Positions 51,513 to 63,324 of a DNA stretch of 64,000 nt are shown here, one piece after another. The first letter of the stretch is position 1. Every line of letters starts with the position of its first letter. This DNA is from Candidatus Methylomirabilota bacterium (GTDB lineage: Bacteria; Methylomirabilota; Methylomirabilia; Rokubacteriales; CSP1-6). Below the pieces are notes generated by a model that was not told where the DNA came from, did no database searches, and saw nothing but the letters and a program-made list of their open reading frames with translations. Where the stretch lies: NCBI GenBank assembly GCA_036002485.1, contig DASYTI010000162.1, positions 1-64,000 of the forward strand, given 5' to 3'. The translations under genes were made by a program, and so were the position numbers.

Positions 51513-52946
51513 CTACGAGTCGAAGAGCTTGAGCTGGGCCACGTCGCCCGTGTCGAATCCGACGCGGTACTGCCCCGTGAAGCAGGCATGGCAGAAGTGG
51601 GCCGGATCATTGCCGGTGGCCTTGAGCATGCCCTCGAGCGAGAGATAGCCGAGCGAGTCGGCGGAGAGGTATTTCAGGATCTCCGCGACCTCGTGGCTCG
51701 AGCCGATGAGCTCCTTCCGCGTCGGCGTATCGATGCCGTAGTAGCAGGGCCACTGGATGGGCGGCGAGGAGATGCGCACGTGGACCTCTCGGGCCCCGGC
51801 CTGTCGCACCATCTTGACGATCTTGCGACTGGTCGTCCCGCGCACGATGGAGTCGTCCACCACCACCACGCGCTTGCCTGCGAGCACCTCGCGGTTCGGG
51901 TTGAGCTTGACCTTGACGCCGAAGTGCCGGATCCCCTGCTTGGGCTCGATGAAGGTGCGCCCCACGTAGTGATTGCGCACGAGCCCTGAGTCGTAGGGTA
52001 GCCCCGCCTCCTCCGCGAAGCCGAGGGCGGCCCCCACCCCGGAGTCCGGCACGGGAATGACCAGATCGGCGGTCACCGGGTGCTCGCGGGCGAGCTGGTG
52101 GCCCAGGGCCTTGCGCACGACGTGGACGTTGCGGCCCCACAGGACGGAATCGGGGCGCGCGAAGTACACGTACTCGAAGACGCACTGGAGACGCTCCTGC
52201 GGGCGGAAGGGCTTGAAGCTCTGGAGCCCCGCGTCGTTCACGAGGACGATCTCGCCCGGCTCCACGTCTCGGACGATCTTGGCCTCCATGAGATCCAGCG
52301 CGCAGGTCTCCGAGGCGAGCACCCAGGCGTCCTCGAGCTTGCCCAGGGTCATGGGGCGGAAGCCCGACGGATCGCGGACGGCGATGATCGAGTCGGGAGT
52401 GAGGAGCAGGAGCGTGTAGGCGCCCTTGACCTGGTTGAGGGCTCGCGCGAGCTGGTCCACCAGGGTCCCGCCCTCGGCGCGCGCGAGCAGGTGCAGGATG
52501 ACCTCCGTGTCCGAGGAAGACTGGAAGACGGCGCCATCAGCCTCCAGGTCCCGCCGCAGCTCGTCGGCATTGACCAGGTTGCCGTTGTGCGCGATGGCCA
52601 CCGGACCATGGGCCGTGGTCGCCGTGATCGGCTGGGCGTTGCGGAGGCTCGAGGTGCCCGCCGTGGAATAGCGAACGTGTCCCATGGCCCGGTGGCCGGG
52701 GAGCCGCCGGAGCCGCTCCGGGCTGAACACGTCGGCGACCCAGCCCATGGCCTTCTCGACGTGGAACGCATGGCCGTCCGTCGCCGCGATTCCCGCCGAC
52801 TCCTGGCCGCGGTGCTGGAGCGCGTAGAGACCGAGATAGACGACGTTGGAGGCCTCGGCATGGTTCCAGACGCCGAACAGACCGCACTCGTCGTGGAACT
52901 TGTCGTCGAGCTCGAAAGCTTGCTCCTCAGGCGACATGTCGCTCAA
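51513..52946 (-). CDS. purF: Amidophosphoribosyltransferase
   Basis: A 477-residue enzyme that starts purine synthesis from PRPP and glutamine. [15 protein letters not shown] carries the N-terminal nucleophile Cys, here residue 21, so 20 residues would be removed as a propeptide. The PRTase loop is [18 protein letters not shown]. Cys residues in [15 protein letters not shown] and HFCHACFTG match the [4Fe-4S] ligands of the Bacillus-type enzyme. It overlaps purL by 20 bp. A repeat separates it from purM. Confidence 0.96.
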   Translation of the reverse strand: MSDMSPEEQAFELDDKFHDECGLFGVWNHAEASNVVYLGLYALQHRGQESAGIAATDGHAFHVEKAMGWVADVFSPERLRRLPGHRAMGHVRYSTAGTSSLRNAQPITATTAHGPVAIAHNGNLVNADELRRDLEADGAVFQSSSDTEVILHLLARAEGGTLVDQLARALNQVKGAYTLLLLTPDSIIAVRDPSGFRPMTLGKLEDAWVLASETCALDLMEAKIVRDVEPGEIVLVNDAGLQSFKPFRPQERLQCVFEYVYFARPDSVLWGRNVHVVRKALGHQLAREHPVTADLVIPVPDSGVGAALGFAEEAGLPYDSGLVRNHYVGRTFIEPKQGIRHFGVKVKLNPNREVLAGKRVVVVDDSIVRGTTSRKIVKMVRQAGAREVHVRISSPPIQWPCYYGIDTPTRKELIGSSHEVAEILKYLSADSLGYLSLEGMLKATGNDPAHFCHACFTGQYRVGFDTGDVAQLKLFDS

Positions 52947-55155
52947 AACCGTGCCTCCACGCGTGATCCAGCCTGTCCAGCGGCACCGAGAGGACCGTCA
53001 CGCCTCCGCGCCTCGCCACCAACCCCTCGCCCCCCACGCGGCCCAGCCACCTCCACGGCAGCGCGAACTCGCCCATGAGCCGCTCGAAGTGACGCTCCGC
53101 CTCTGGCCGGACCGACACCACCACTCGCGACGGCCCCTCGCCGAAGAGGGCGAGGTCGACGCGACCTCCGTCATCGTCCATCTCCACCGTCGCCCCCACG
53201 GGGCGCGGCCCCGACACACAGCTCTCGGCCAGCGCGACGGCCAGGCCCCCTTCCGAGCAATCGTGGGCCGAGCGCACGAGCCCGGCGGCGATGGCGGCCC
53301 GGCACGCCTCGTGAACCCGCCGCTCCTGCTGAAGATCGAGCGGGGCGAGCGGCCCCGCTATCTTGGCGTGGAGCACCCACAGGAGCTCCGAGCCCCCGAG
53401 GCTGACCGCCGAGGGGCCGAGCAGCGCGATCCGGTCGCCTTCCTGCTCGAACCACTGGGTCCGCCGACTCTCGGCCTCGTCGATGAGCCCCGCCATCCCG
53501 ATCACCGGGGTCGGCAAGATCGCCTGCCCCAGGGTCTCATTGTAAAAGGAGACATTGCCTCCGACCACCGGGATATCGAGGGCACGACAGGCCTCGGCGA
53601 TCCCCGCCACAGCCTCCTTGAACTGCCAGAGGATTTCCGGCCGCTCCGGCGAGCCGAAGTTGAGGCAATCGGTCACCGCCAGGGGACGGGCGCCCGACAC
53701 GGCCAGGTTCCTGGCCGCCTCGGCCACGGCCATGGCGGCGCCCGCGCGCGGGTCGAGATAGACGAAGCGCGCATTACAGTCCGTGGTAAGGGCCACCGCC
53801 TTGCGCGTGCCCTTGATGCGCAGGATGCCCGCATCTGACCCGGGCATGACCAGGGTATTGATCCCCACCTGCTGATCGTATTGACGGTAGACCCATGCCT
53901 TGGAGGCTATGCCCGGAGAGCCCAGCAGCATCATGAGCGCCTCGGAGCAGTCGGCGGAGGCGGGAAGCGTGAGCGGATCGAAGGCCCCGAGGCCGTCCTG
54001 CCAGCCGGGGCGCGCGGTGGGCTTGTCGTAGATCGGCGCCTCGTCAGTGAGAGCCTTGACGGGAACCTCCGCGACCACCGCGCTTTTCATCCGGACGCGC
54101 AGGCAGCCATCGTCGGTCACACGTCCGATCTCGACGGCATCGAGCTCCCACTTGGCAAAGACGCGGCGCACCTCCTCTTCGCGGCCGCGGGCCGCCACCA
54201 GCAGCATGCGTTCCTGCGACTCGGAGAGCATGATCTCGTACGGGGTCATCCCCGTCTCGCGCTGAGGCACCCGCGAGAGCTCCACCTCCATGCCCGTGCC
54301 CGCGCGGGCCGGCATCTCGGAGCACGCGCAGGCGAGCCCCGCCGCGCCCATGTCCTGGATGCCGAGCACCGCGCCCGTCTCCATGGCCTCGAGGCAGGCT
54401 TCCAGAAGCAGCTTCTCCGTGAAGGGGTCGCCCACCTGCACGGTGGGCCGCCGCTCTTCGGCGCCCTCGTCGAAGGTGGCCGAGGCCATGGTGGCGCCGT
54501 GAATGCCGTCCCGGCCCGTCTTGGCGCCGACGTAGAAGACGGGATTCCCCGGCCCCTCCGCGCGGGCGCGGAAGATATGCGACTTGCTCACGAGCCCTAC
54601 GGCCATGGCATTGACGAGCGGGTTGCCGGCATACTCGGGAGCGAAATTGACCTCGCCGCCCAGGTTCGGAACACCGAAGCAGTTGCCATACCAGCTGATA
54701 CCGGACACCACGCCCTCGATGAGGCGGCGGCTCCGTGGATCCTCGGCGGGACCGAAGCGGAGCGAGTCGAGCACGGCGATGGGGCGGGCGCCCATGGTGA
54801 AGATGTCGCGCAGAATGCCGCCCACGCCCGTGGCCGCCCCCTGGAAGGGCTCGATGAAGGATGGGTGATTGTGGCTCTCGATCTTGAAGGTGAGGGCGAG
54901 GTCCCCGCCCAGATCCACGATGCCCGCATTCTCCCCGGGGCCCTGGAGCACGGCGGGCCCCGTGGTGGGCAGGCCGCGCAGGAAGAGGCGCGAGTGCTTG
55001 TAGGCGCAGTGCTCGGACCACAGGGCGCTGAAGAGGCCGAGCTCGGTGAAGGTGGGCTCCCGGCCGAGGCGCCGGATGATGCGATCGTACTCCTCGCCGG
55101 TGAGGCCGGAGGCGAGGGCTAAATCCAGCGTGACCTTAGGCTCGGCCCCGCTCAC
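52927..55155 (-). CDS. purL: Phosphoribosylformylglycinamidine synthase subunit PurL (small type)
   Basis: A 742-residue FGAM synthase of the PurSQL type. [38 protein letters not shown] and GVSDTDPQ-like later repeats identify the two AIRS-like halves; [16 protein letters not shown]-type sequence is visible as [16 protein letters not shown]. It needs PurQ glutaminase and PurS, both encoded just upstream. The gap to purQ is 27 bp. Confidence 0.97.
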   Translation of the reverse strand: MSGAEPKVTLDLALASGLTGEEYDRIIRRLGREPTFTELGLFSALWSEHCAYKHSRLFLRGLPTTGPAVLQGPGENAGIVDLGGDLALTFKIESHNHPSFIEPFQGAATGVGGILRDIFTMGARPIAVLDSLRFGPAEDPRSRRLIEGVVSGISWYGNCFGVPNLGGEVNFAPEYAGNPLVNAMAVGLVSKSHIFRARAEGPGNPVFYVGAKTGRDGIHGATMASATFDEGAEERRPTVQVGDPFTEKLLLEACLEAMETGAVLGIQDMGAAGLACACSEMPARAGTGMEVELSRVPQRETGMTPYEIMLSESQERMLLVAARGREEEVRRVFAKWELDAVEIGRVTDDGCLRVRMKSAVVAEVPVKALTDEAPIYDKPTARPGWQDGLGAFDPLTLPASADCSEALMMLLGSPGIASKAWVYRQYDQQVGINTLVMPGSDAGILRIKGTRKAVALTTDCNARFVYLDPRAGAAMAVAEAARNLAVSGARPLAVTDCLNFGSPERPEILWQFKEAVAGIAEACRALDIPVVGGNVSFYNETLGQAILPTPVIGMAGLIDEAESRRTQWFEQEGDRIALLGPSAVSLGGSELLWVLHAKIAGPLAPLDLQQERRVHEACRAAIAAGLVRSAHDCSEGGLAVALAESCVSGPRPVGATVEMDDDGGRVDLALFGEGPSRVVVSVRPEAERHFERLMGEFALPWRWLGRVGGEGLVARRGGVTVLSVPLDRLDHAWRHGFERHVA

Positions 55156-55182
55156 CCCGTCTCCACCGCACGCTCGGCCCTC

Positions 55183-55896
55183 CTAGCGCTTGAGGAATGA
55201 GCCGTCCTCGACCAGGCTGCCGAGGAGCGAGTGGAAGATCAAGAGGCCGTCCGTGCCGCCCATGGCGTTCTCGCTGGCGCGCTCCGGATGAGGCATGAGC
55301 CCGAGCACGGTGCCCTCCTCGTTGATCACGCCGGCGATATTGTCGAGCGAGCCATTGGGATTGGCGTCCTTGACTACGCGACCGTCTTCCGCGCAGTAGC
55401 GGAAGACGATCTGCTTCTGGTCGCGCAGGCGCCGGAGGGTTTCGGGATCGGAGTAGAACTTGCCCTCGCCGTGCGAGATGGGCATTTTCAGGATCTGGCC
55501 CGGTCGCATGAGCCGCGTGAACGGCGTCTCGGCGTTCTCGACGCGGAGATGGGTCGACTGGCAGCGGTACTGCAGGCACTCGTTGCGCATGAGCGCCCCC
55601 GGCAGGAGCTTCGCCTCGCAGAGGATCTGGAACCCATTGCACGAGCCCAGGACGAGGCCGCCCTTGGCCACGAACTCGGGCAGAGCCTCGACCACCGGCG
55701 AGCGCCCCGCCACCGCACCGGCGCGCAAATAGTCACCGTAGGAGAAACCGCCCGGAAGGATCAAGCAGTCGAAATCGTCGAGCTGCCGGTCCCGGTGCCA
55801 GACGTAGCGGACGGGCTGGCGGAGGACCTCGCTGATGACGTAATGGAAATCGCAGTCACTCCACGTCCCGGGAAACACCACTACGCCGAAGTTCAT
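55183..55896 (-). CDS. purQ: Phosphoribosylformylglycinamidine synthase subunit PurQ
   Basis: A 237-residue class I glutaminase. NFGVVVFPGTWSDCDFHYV starts it; the catalytic Cys lies in LVLGSCNGFQIL, and the His-Glu pair in GLMPHPERASE. It provides ammonia to PurL. It lies 79 bp downstream of purS and 27 bp upstream of purL. Confidence 0.97.
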   Translation of the reverse strand: MNFGVVVFPGTWSDCDFHYVISEVLRQPVRYVWHRDRQLDDFDCLILPGGFSYGDYLRAGAVAGRSPVVEALPEFVAKGGLVLGSCNGFQILCEAKLLPGALMRNECLQYRCQSTHLRVENAETPFTRLMRPGQILKMPISHGEGKFYSDPETLRRLRDQKQIVFRYCAEDGRVVKDANPNGSLDNIAGVINEEGTVLGLMPHPERASENAMGGTDGLLIFHSLLGSLVEDGSFLKR

Positions 55897-55975
55897 GGGG
55901 GCCGAGCCATCCTCCTTGGGTGAGGGCTAATCCACTCTAACCTGCCGGCAGGAATCTGACAAGGGGGACGCGCGG

Positions 55976-56218
55976 TTAGGCGAGCACTTCGACCGTATAG
56001 TCCTCGATGACGGGATTGGTGAGCAGTCTCGCGCACATCTCCTCGATCCGCTGGCGAGCCGCCTCGCCCCCGACACCGTCCAGCTCGAGCTCGAGCACCT
56101 TGCCGACGCGGAGCTCCCGCACCTCGCCGAACCCGAGTCCATGCAGAGCGCGCTGGACGGAGGCGCCCTGGACGTCGAGAATGCCCGGCTTGAGCCGGAC
56201 GAGGACGCGGGCCTTCAC
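55976..56218 (-). CDS. purS: Phosphoribosylformylglycinamidine synthase subunit PurS
   Basis: An 80-residue dimeric linker subunit (MKARVLVRLKPGILDVQGASVQRALHGLGF, the typical PurS opening). It bridges PurL and PurQ. The start overlaps the purC stop by 4 bp (ATGA). Confidence 0.95.
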   Translation of the reverse strand: MKARVLVRLKPGILDVQGASVQRALHGLGFGEVRELRVGKVLELELDGVGGEAARQRIEEMCARLLTNPVIEDYTVEVLA

Positions 56219-56928
56219 GAACCCGAGCCCACGAGCCGCCGGTACACCTCCTGGTAAGCCTCCTCGACGCGGCCGAGGTCGCGCCGGAAGCGATCCTTGT
56301 CGAGCTTCTCGAGGGTGTCCGCGTCCCAGAGGCGACAGGTGTCGGGGCTGATCTCGTCGCCCAGGTACAGCTTGCCTCCGGCCCTGCCGAACTCGAGCTT
56401 GAAGTCCACGAGGATGAGCCCCTTGCGCTTGAGAAGCGGTCGCAGGAGCGCGTTGATCTTCAGGGCCATCCGCTTCATCCAGGCCAGCTCCTTCGGGGTG
56501 GCCAGCTTGAGCATGCGGACATGGTCCTCGGTGATCATGGGATCGCCGAGCGGGTCAGACTTGTAGAAGAACTCGACGATGGGGGGCTTGATGGCCACCC
56601 CCTCCTCGAGCCCCGTCCGCTTGGCGAGGGTACCCGCCACGATATTGCGCGGAATGACCTCGATCTTGACGATGTCGAGCCGGCGGCAGAGCATCTCGCG
56701 ATCGGACAGGGTGCCGAGGTAATGCGTGGGCACGCCGGCCTTCCCCAGGCGCTCGAAGAGCACGGCCGACATCTTGTTGTTGACCACGCCCTTGCCCAGA
56801 ATGGTCCCGCGCTTGAGGGCATTGAAGGCGGTAGCGTCGTCCTTGAAGTACTGGATGACCTTGCCCGGGTCGTCGGTGGTGTAGACGATCTTGGCCTTAC
56901 CCTCGTAGATCTTCTGCCGCTTCTCCAT
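56215..56928 (-). CDS. purC: SAICAR synthetase
   Basis: A 237-residue phosphoribosylaminoimidazole-succinocarboxamide synthase. YEGKAKIVYTTDDPGKVIQYFKDDATAFNA, VEVIPRNIVAG-type IEVIPRNIVAGTLAKRTG, and LVDFKLEFGR with DEISPDTCRLWD are diagnostic. It joins CAIR and aspartate using ATP. It lies 47 bp downstream of purB and overlaps purS. Confidence 0.96.
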   Translation of the reverse strand: MEKRQKIYEGKAKIVYTTDDPGKVIQYFKDDATAFNALKRGTILGKGVVNNKMSAVLFERLGKAGVPTHYLGTLSDREMLCRRLDIVKIEVIPRNIVAGTLAKRTGLEEGVAIKPPIVEFFYKSDPLGDPMITEDHVRMLKLATPKELAWMKRMALKINALLRPLLKRKGLILVDFKLEFGRAGGKLYLGDEISPDTCRLWDADTLEKLDKDRFRRDLGRVEEAYQEVYRRLVGSGS

Positions 56929-56975
56929 GTCACCCTTTCACTGGGGCTCGAGCTTCAAAATAGGGATGCCGGACC

Positions 56976-58271
56976 CTACCGAAGACCAACGCGCTTGTAG
57001 ATGGCGTCCACGTTTCGGAGATACCAGGCCGGATCGAAGCACCCGTCGAGATCGGCGGGGGTGAGGCGGGCCGTCACCTCCGGATCGCCGGCGAGGAGAG
57101 CGCGGAAGGGCTTCCGCTCCTGCCAGGCTCGCATGGCATTCCGCTGAACCATCTCGTAGGCCTGCTGGCGCGGGAGCCCGGTCTCGGCCAGGCGCAGGAG
57201 CACGCGCTGGGAGTACATGAGGCCGTAGCTGCGCTCCATGTTCTCCTTCATCCGCTCCGGGTACACCTGGAGCCCCTCGATGATCCCCGTCATTCGGTGA
57301 AGCATGTAGTCGAGCAGGATGGTGGAGTCGGGCAGGATGACCCGCTCGACCGAGGAATGACTGATGTCACGCTCGTGCCAGAGGGCCACGTTCTCGAGCG
57401 CGGCCAGGGCATTGGTCCGGACGAGGCGGGCCAGCCCGCTCACGTTCTCCGTACCCACGGGGTTGCGCTTGTGGGGCATGGAGCTCGAGCCCTTCTGGCC
57501 TTCCGAGAAGGGCTCCTCGGCTTCGAGGATCTCGGTGCGCTGGAGCGATCGGATCTCCACCGCCACCTTCTCGAGAGAGGCGGCGATGATGGCGAGGGTG
57601 GCGCAGAACTCGGCGTGGCGGTCGCGCTGGACGATCTGGGTCGAGATAGGGTCGGGCTCGAGGCCGAGGAGCCGGCACACCTCCTCCTCGATATCCGGGT
57701 CCACGTGGGCGAAGGTGCCGATGGCCCCGGAGATCTTTCCCACCCGTACCGCGTCCTGGGCCCGCCGGAGTCGCTCGAGATTGCGGCCCGCCTCCGCGTA
57801 CCACAGGGCAGGCTTGAGCCCGAAGACCATGGGCTCGGCGTGGACGCCGTGGCTCCGTCCGACGCACAGCGTGTGCTGGTGGCGGAGGGCGAGGGCGCGC
57901 AGGGCGCCGCGGAAGCGCTCGAGGTCCTCCACGAGGAGCTCGCAGGCCTGCTGGAGCTGCAGGGCCAGCGCGGTATCGAGGACATCGGACGAGGTCATTC
58001 CGATGTGGACATAGCGGGAATCGGCGCCGAGGGATTCCTCGAGATTGGTCAGGAAAGCGATGACATCGTGGCGCGTCCGGGCCTCGATCTCGTCGATACG
58101 GGCGGCGTCGATCCTCGCCCCCGCTTTGATCCGTCCCAGGGCGTCGGCGGGGATGATCCCGCGCTTCGCATAGACCTCGCAGACGGCCAGCTCGACCCTG
58201 AGCCATGCATCGTACTTCGCCTCCGGCGTCCAGATCCGGGACATCTCGGGACGGGAGTAGCGCGGAATCAT
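56976..58271 (-). CDS. purB: Adenylosuccinate lyase
   Basis: A 431-residue fumarase/aspartase-superfamily enzyme, acting in both SAICAR and adenylosuccinate cleavage. [30 protein letters not shown] is the standard start; the catalytic His is in [15 protein letters not shown], and the signature loop in [23 protein letters not shown]. It starts 1 bp before the stop of the M16 peptidase gene, so it is coupled to it. Confidence 0.97.
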   Translation of the reverse strand: MIPRYSRPEMSRIWTPEAKYDAWLRVELAVCEVYAKRGIIPADALGRIKAGARIDAARIDEIEARTRHDVIAFLTNLEESLGADSRYVHIGMTSSDVLDTALALQLQQACELLVEDLERFRGALRALALRHQHTLCVGRSHGVHAEPMVFGLKPALWYAEAGRNLERLRRAQDAVRVGKISGAIGTFAHVDPDIEEEVCRLLGLEPDPISTQIVQRDRHAEFCATLAIIAASLEKVAVEIRSLQRTEILEAEEPFSEGQKGSSSMPHKRNPVGTENVSGLARLVRTNALAALENVALWHERDISHSSVERVILPDSTILLDYMLHRMTGIIEGLQVYPERMKENMERSYGLMYSQRVLLRLAETGLPRQQAYEMVQRNAMRAWQERKPFRALLAGDPEVTARLTPADLDGCFDPAWYLRNVDAIYKRVGLR

Positions 58272-58272
58272 G

Positions 58273-59577
58273 CTAGGCCGTCATTTCTCTGGGGAGATTT
58301 CGCCTGTCCACGGGACCGAGGGTGACCAGGGCCATCTGCTCCTCGTCGAGCACACGGTGGATCAGCGCCTCGACCTCTTCGGGTCGCACGCCGTCGATCT
58401 CCCCGAGCATGTCGTCTATCGAGTGGAAGGCGCCGAAGCGTAGCTCCTGCCGGGCCAGGCGGTTCATCCGGGAGGAGGACGATTCGAGGGAGAGCAGGAG
58501 GTTGCCCTTGAGATGGTCCTTGGCGCGGCGCAGCTCCTCGGCGGTGACGCCGTCCTTCTTCAACGCCCGCACTTCGCGGACGAAGGCCTTGAGGACCTTG
58601 CCGAAATTGGCCGGATCCGTGCCCGCGTAGAAGTAGAGGATCCCCGTGTCCCGGTACTGCTGGGTGCCCGAGTGGACGGAGTAGACCAGACCCTGACGCT
58701 CCCGCACCTCCTGGAAGAGGCGCGAGGACATGCTGCCGCCCACGATGTCATTGAGAAGATAGAGCGCGTAGCGCTGGGGATCCGTATCGGAAACTCCGGG
58801 AAAGCCCATGATCACCTGCACCTGCTCGAGAGGGCGGGAGTGCATGTCGATGCCCGGCTGGAGGCTGGGCGTCTCCACCGGGGGCGGCGGGGGAGTCGCG
58901 CGGGCGAAGGCCTCGAAGCGGCGCGCGAAGCAGTCCACCACCTGGTCGTGCTCCACATGGCCGGCCACGGCCACCACCACGCGGCCCGGCGTGTATTCCT
59001 CCTGGAAGTGGCTGACGATGGTCGCGCGATCGAACCCCTCCACGACCTCGCGACGCCCGAGGATGGGCCGCCCCAGGGGATGGCCGGGCCACACCCGCGC
59101 GGCAAAGAGGTCGTGGACCAGATCGTCCGGGGTGTCCTCGACCATCTTCATCTCCTGGAACACCACCGCCTTCTCGCGCTCGATGTCGTCCGCCGCAAAG
59201 CGGGACCGCAGCAGCACGTCGGCCAGGAGATCCGTGGCCAGCTCGAGGTGCTCGTCGAGCACGCTGACGTAGAAGCACGTGTGCTCCTTGGCCGTGAAGG
59301 CGTCCAGCTGGCCTCCCACGGAATCGATGGCGCGGGCGATGTCCTCGGCCGACCGATTCTCGGTGCCTTTGAACACGAGATGCTCGATCAGGTGGGAGAT
59401 CCCGCCGCGCTCCACGGGCTCGACGCGGGAGCCCGTCTCCACCCAGATACCGACGGCAACCGAGCGGACGTGGGCGAGGGACTCGGTGACGACGCGGATC
59501 CCACCGGGCAGCACCGTCTTGCGGTACGTCTCCGGCCGGTCGAGCGAAGCCACGGTGTCCTCGCTAGAGCCAGCCAA
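58273..59577 (-). CDS. M16-family zinc metallopeptidase
   Basis: A 434-residue peptidase of the processing-peptidase/PqqL-like type. The inverted zinc motif HLIEHLVFKGTENRS (HxxEH) is near residue 64, with the distal Glu in REKAVVFQEMKMVED. Half-size M16 proteins often degrade peptides and sit next to pnp in many bacteria. It lies 18 bp downstream of pnp and one base before purB. Substrate unknown. Confidence 0.93.
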   Translation of the reverse strand: MAGSSEDTVASLDRPETYRKTVLPGGIRVVTESLAHVRSVAVGIWVETGSRVEPVERGGISHLIEHLVFKGTENRSAEDIARAIDSVGGQLDAFTAKEHTCFYVSVLDEHLELATDLLADVLLRSRFAADDIEREKAVVFQEMKMVEDTPDDLVHDLFAARVWPGHPLGRPILGRREVVEGFDRATIVSHFQEEYTPGRVVVAVAGHVEHDQVVDCFARRFEAFARATPPPPPVETPSLQPGIDMHSRPLEQVQVIMGFPGVSDTDPQRYALYLLNDIVGGSMSSRLFQEVRERQGLVYSVHSGTQQYRDTGILYFYAGTDPANFGKVLKAFVREVRALKKDGVTAEELRRAKDHLKGNLLLSLESSSSRMNRLARQELRFGAFHSIDDMLGEIDGVRPEEVEALIHRVLDEEQMALVTLGPVDRRNLPREMTA

Positions 59578-59595
59578 GGCCGGATCGCCCCGGCA

Positions 59596-61758
<2,163 letters not shown>

Positions 61759-61774
61759 GAGATCAGTCGTCCTC

Positions 61775-61841
61775 CAGTAATCAGGGCTTGGTAGTAATCA
61801 GGGCTGGCAGTAGTCAGGGCTTGGCAGTAATCAGGGCTTGG
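61775..61841. repeat. Four tandem 17-bp repeats in the pnp leader
   Basis: CAGTAATCAGGGCTTGG occurs four times head to tail (one copy lacks one T, another has one substitution). On the coding strand the repeat abuts the Shine-Dalgarno of pnp, so it lies in the transcribed leader between rpsO and pnp. Confidence 0.85.
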
Positions 61842-61975
61842 GCAGCCGTCGAAGCGTGGGCGCGGCCATGAAGGTGGCGCCACGCGGTGCTCGGGCTGAT
61901 TCAGGGGTGAGTGAACCGGGGATGCTGCGGACCCCGCGGGGCCGGTGTCTGGTCGAAGCCTGTCGGGATCCGCGG

Positions 61976-62245
61976 TCACCGGCGGATTCCGAGCTTTTCC
62001 GTCACGACTCTGTATCGTTCCGAGTCCTTCTTACGCAAATACTCGAGCAGACCGCGGCGCTTGCCGATCAGCATCAGGAGGCCACGCCGCGAATGATGGT
62101 CCTTCTGGTGGGTCTTGAAGTGGTCAGTCAACCCGTTGATCCGCTCCGAGAGGAGCGCGATCTGCACTTCGGGTGAGCCGGTATCCCCATCGTGCACCTT
62201 GAATTGCTCGATGAGGCTCTTCTTCTTGTCGACAGACAGTTTCAT
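61976..62245 (-). CDS. rpsO: Ribosomal protein S15
   Basis: An 89-residue S15 protein. [66 protein letters not shown] is the conserved central block described here in two parts by position: the 16S-binding His/Asp region and the [12 protein letters not shown] end. The Shine-Dalgarno GGGAGGGATG precedes the ATG. It is followed by pnp after 217 bp. The 143 bp between rpsO and ribF hold only the leader. Confidence 0.97.
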   Translation of the reverse strand: MKLSVDKKKSLIEQFKVHDGDTGSPEVQIALLSERINGLTDHFKTHQKDHHSRRGLLMLIGKRRGLLEYLRKKDSERYRVVTEKLGIRR

Positions 62246-62388
62246 TCCACATCCCTCCCGGGGGCTCCCCCCCCAATCGCCACGCCCCCAGGGCCTTCAC
62301 TTCGGCTCCGACGGGACGGGTTCGTGTGATGGACTCAAAACTCAAGGACGGCAACACTTTATCACGCGAAGGCGAGCGTCGCAAGCGT

Positions 62389-63324
62389 TCAGCCGGAACC
62401 TCGCCCGGAAAAGCGAGCGCGAGCGGCCTCGATGTCTCTCATGACCTGACGCTTGAGCTCCTCGACCCCGGGGAACTTCATCTCCGGCCGGATGCGGTCG
62501 AGAAAAGCCAGTCGGAGCGTCCGATCATAGAGATCACCGGCGAAATCCAGAAGAAAGGCCTCGACCCAGTACTCGTTCTCGCCAAACGTAGGTCGGTAGC
62601 CGACATTGACGACGGCGTCGGCGGCGCCGCCGTCCCACGTGGCGCGAGCGATGTAGACGCCGGCCGCCAGGGCCAGCGTCCGGTCGGGTCTCAGGTTCGC
62701 CGTGGGAAAACCCAGGGTGCGGCCCCGGCCCGCTCCGCGCAGGATGACGCCCGCGATGGTGTAGGGGTGTCCCAGGAGCTCAGCCGCCCGCGCGGCATCG
62801 CCTTCCCGCAGAGCCTCGCGAATGGCGCTCGAAGATACCGTCTGCCCGTGTACCTGGAGCGGCGGCAGCACTCGGGCCACGAAACCGAGCTTGGGCGCGA
62901 GCTCGGTGAGAAGCGCGGCGGTGCCGCGCGCATCGTGGCCGAAGGTGTGATTAAAGCCCACCACGACCTCATGCGCCCCCAGGGTTCCCACGAGCACGCG
63001 CTCCACGAAGTCCTCCGCCTCGATTCTCGAGAAGTCGAGGGTGAAGGGAATGACGAGCGCCGCATCGGCCCCGAGGCCGGCCATGCGCTCGAGATTGTCC
63101 TCGAGCGGGGCAATGGGCACGTGGGCCCGGTTCGGCCGGAGGACGGAAGCGGGGTCAGGGTCGAAAGTGCACACCACCGAGGGCACGTGAAGGGCGCGGG
63201 CGCGCTCCACCGCGGTCCCGAGGAGACGAGCGTGGGCGAGGTGGATGCCGTCGAAGACCCCCAGCGCCGCCACGCACGGGCGGAGCTCAGGCGGGTAGGA
63301 CGCGAGTCCGCGAAGAATTCGCAT
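62389..63324 (-). CDS. ribF: Bifunctional riboflavin kinase/FAD synthetase
   Basis: A 311-residue enzyme making FMN and FAD. The N-terminal adenylyltransferase has ALGVFDGIHLAHARLLG (the HxGH-type nucleotide site) and VVGFNHTFGHDARGT. The C-terminal kinase has GRTLGFPTANLRPD and VGYRPTFGENEYWVEAFLLDF. It overlaps the truB 3' end by 38 bp and is followed by rpsO. Confidence 0.96.
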   Translation of the reverse strand: MRILRGLASYPPELRPCVAALGVFDGIHLAHARLLGTAVERARALHVPSVVCTFDPDPASVLRPNRAHVPIAPLEDNLERMAGLGADAALVIPFTLDFSRIEAEDFVERVLVGTLGAHEVVVGFNHTFGHDARGTAALLTELAPKLGFVARVLPPLQVHGQTVSSSAIREALREGDAARAAELLGHPYTIAGVILRGAGRGRTLGFPTANLRPDRTLALAAGVYIARATWDGGAADAVVNVGYRPTFGENEYWVEAFLLDFAGDLYDRTLRLAFLDRIRPEMKFPGVEELKRQVMRDIEAARARFSGRGSG

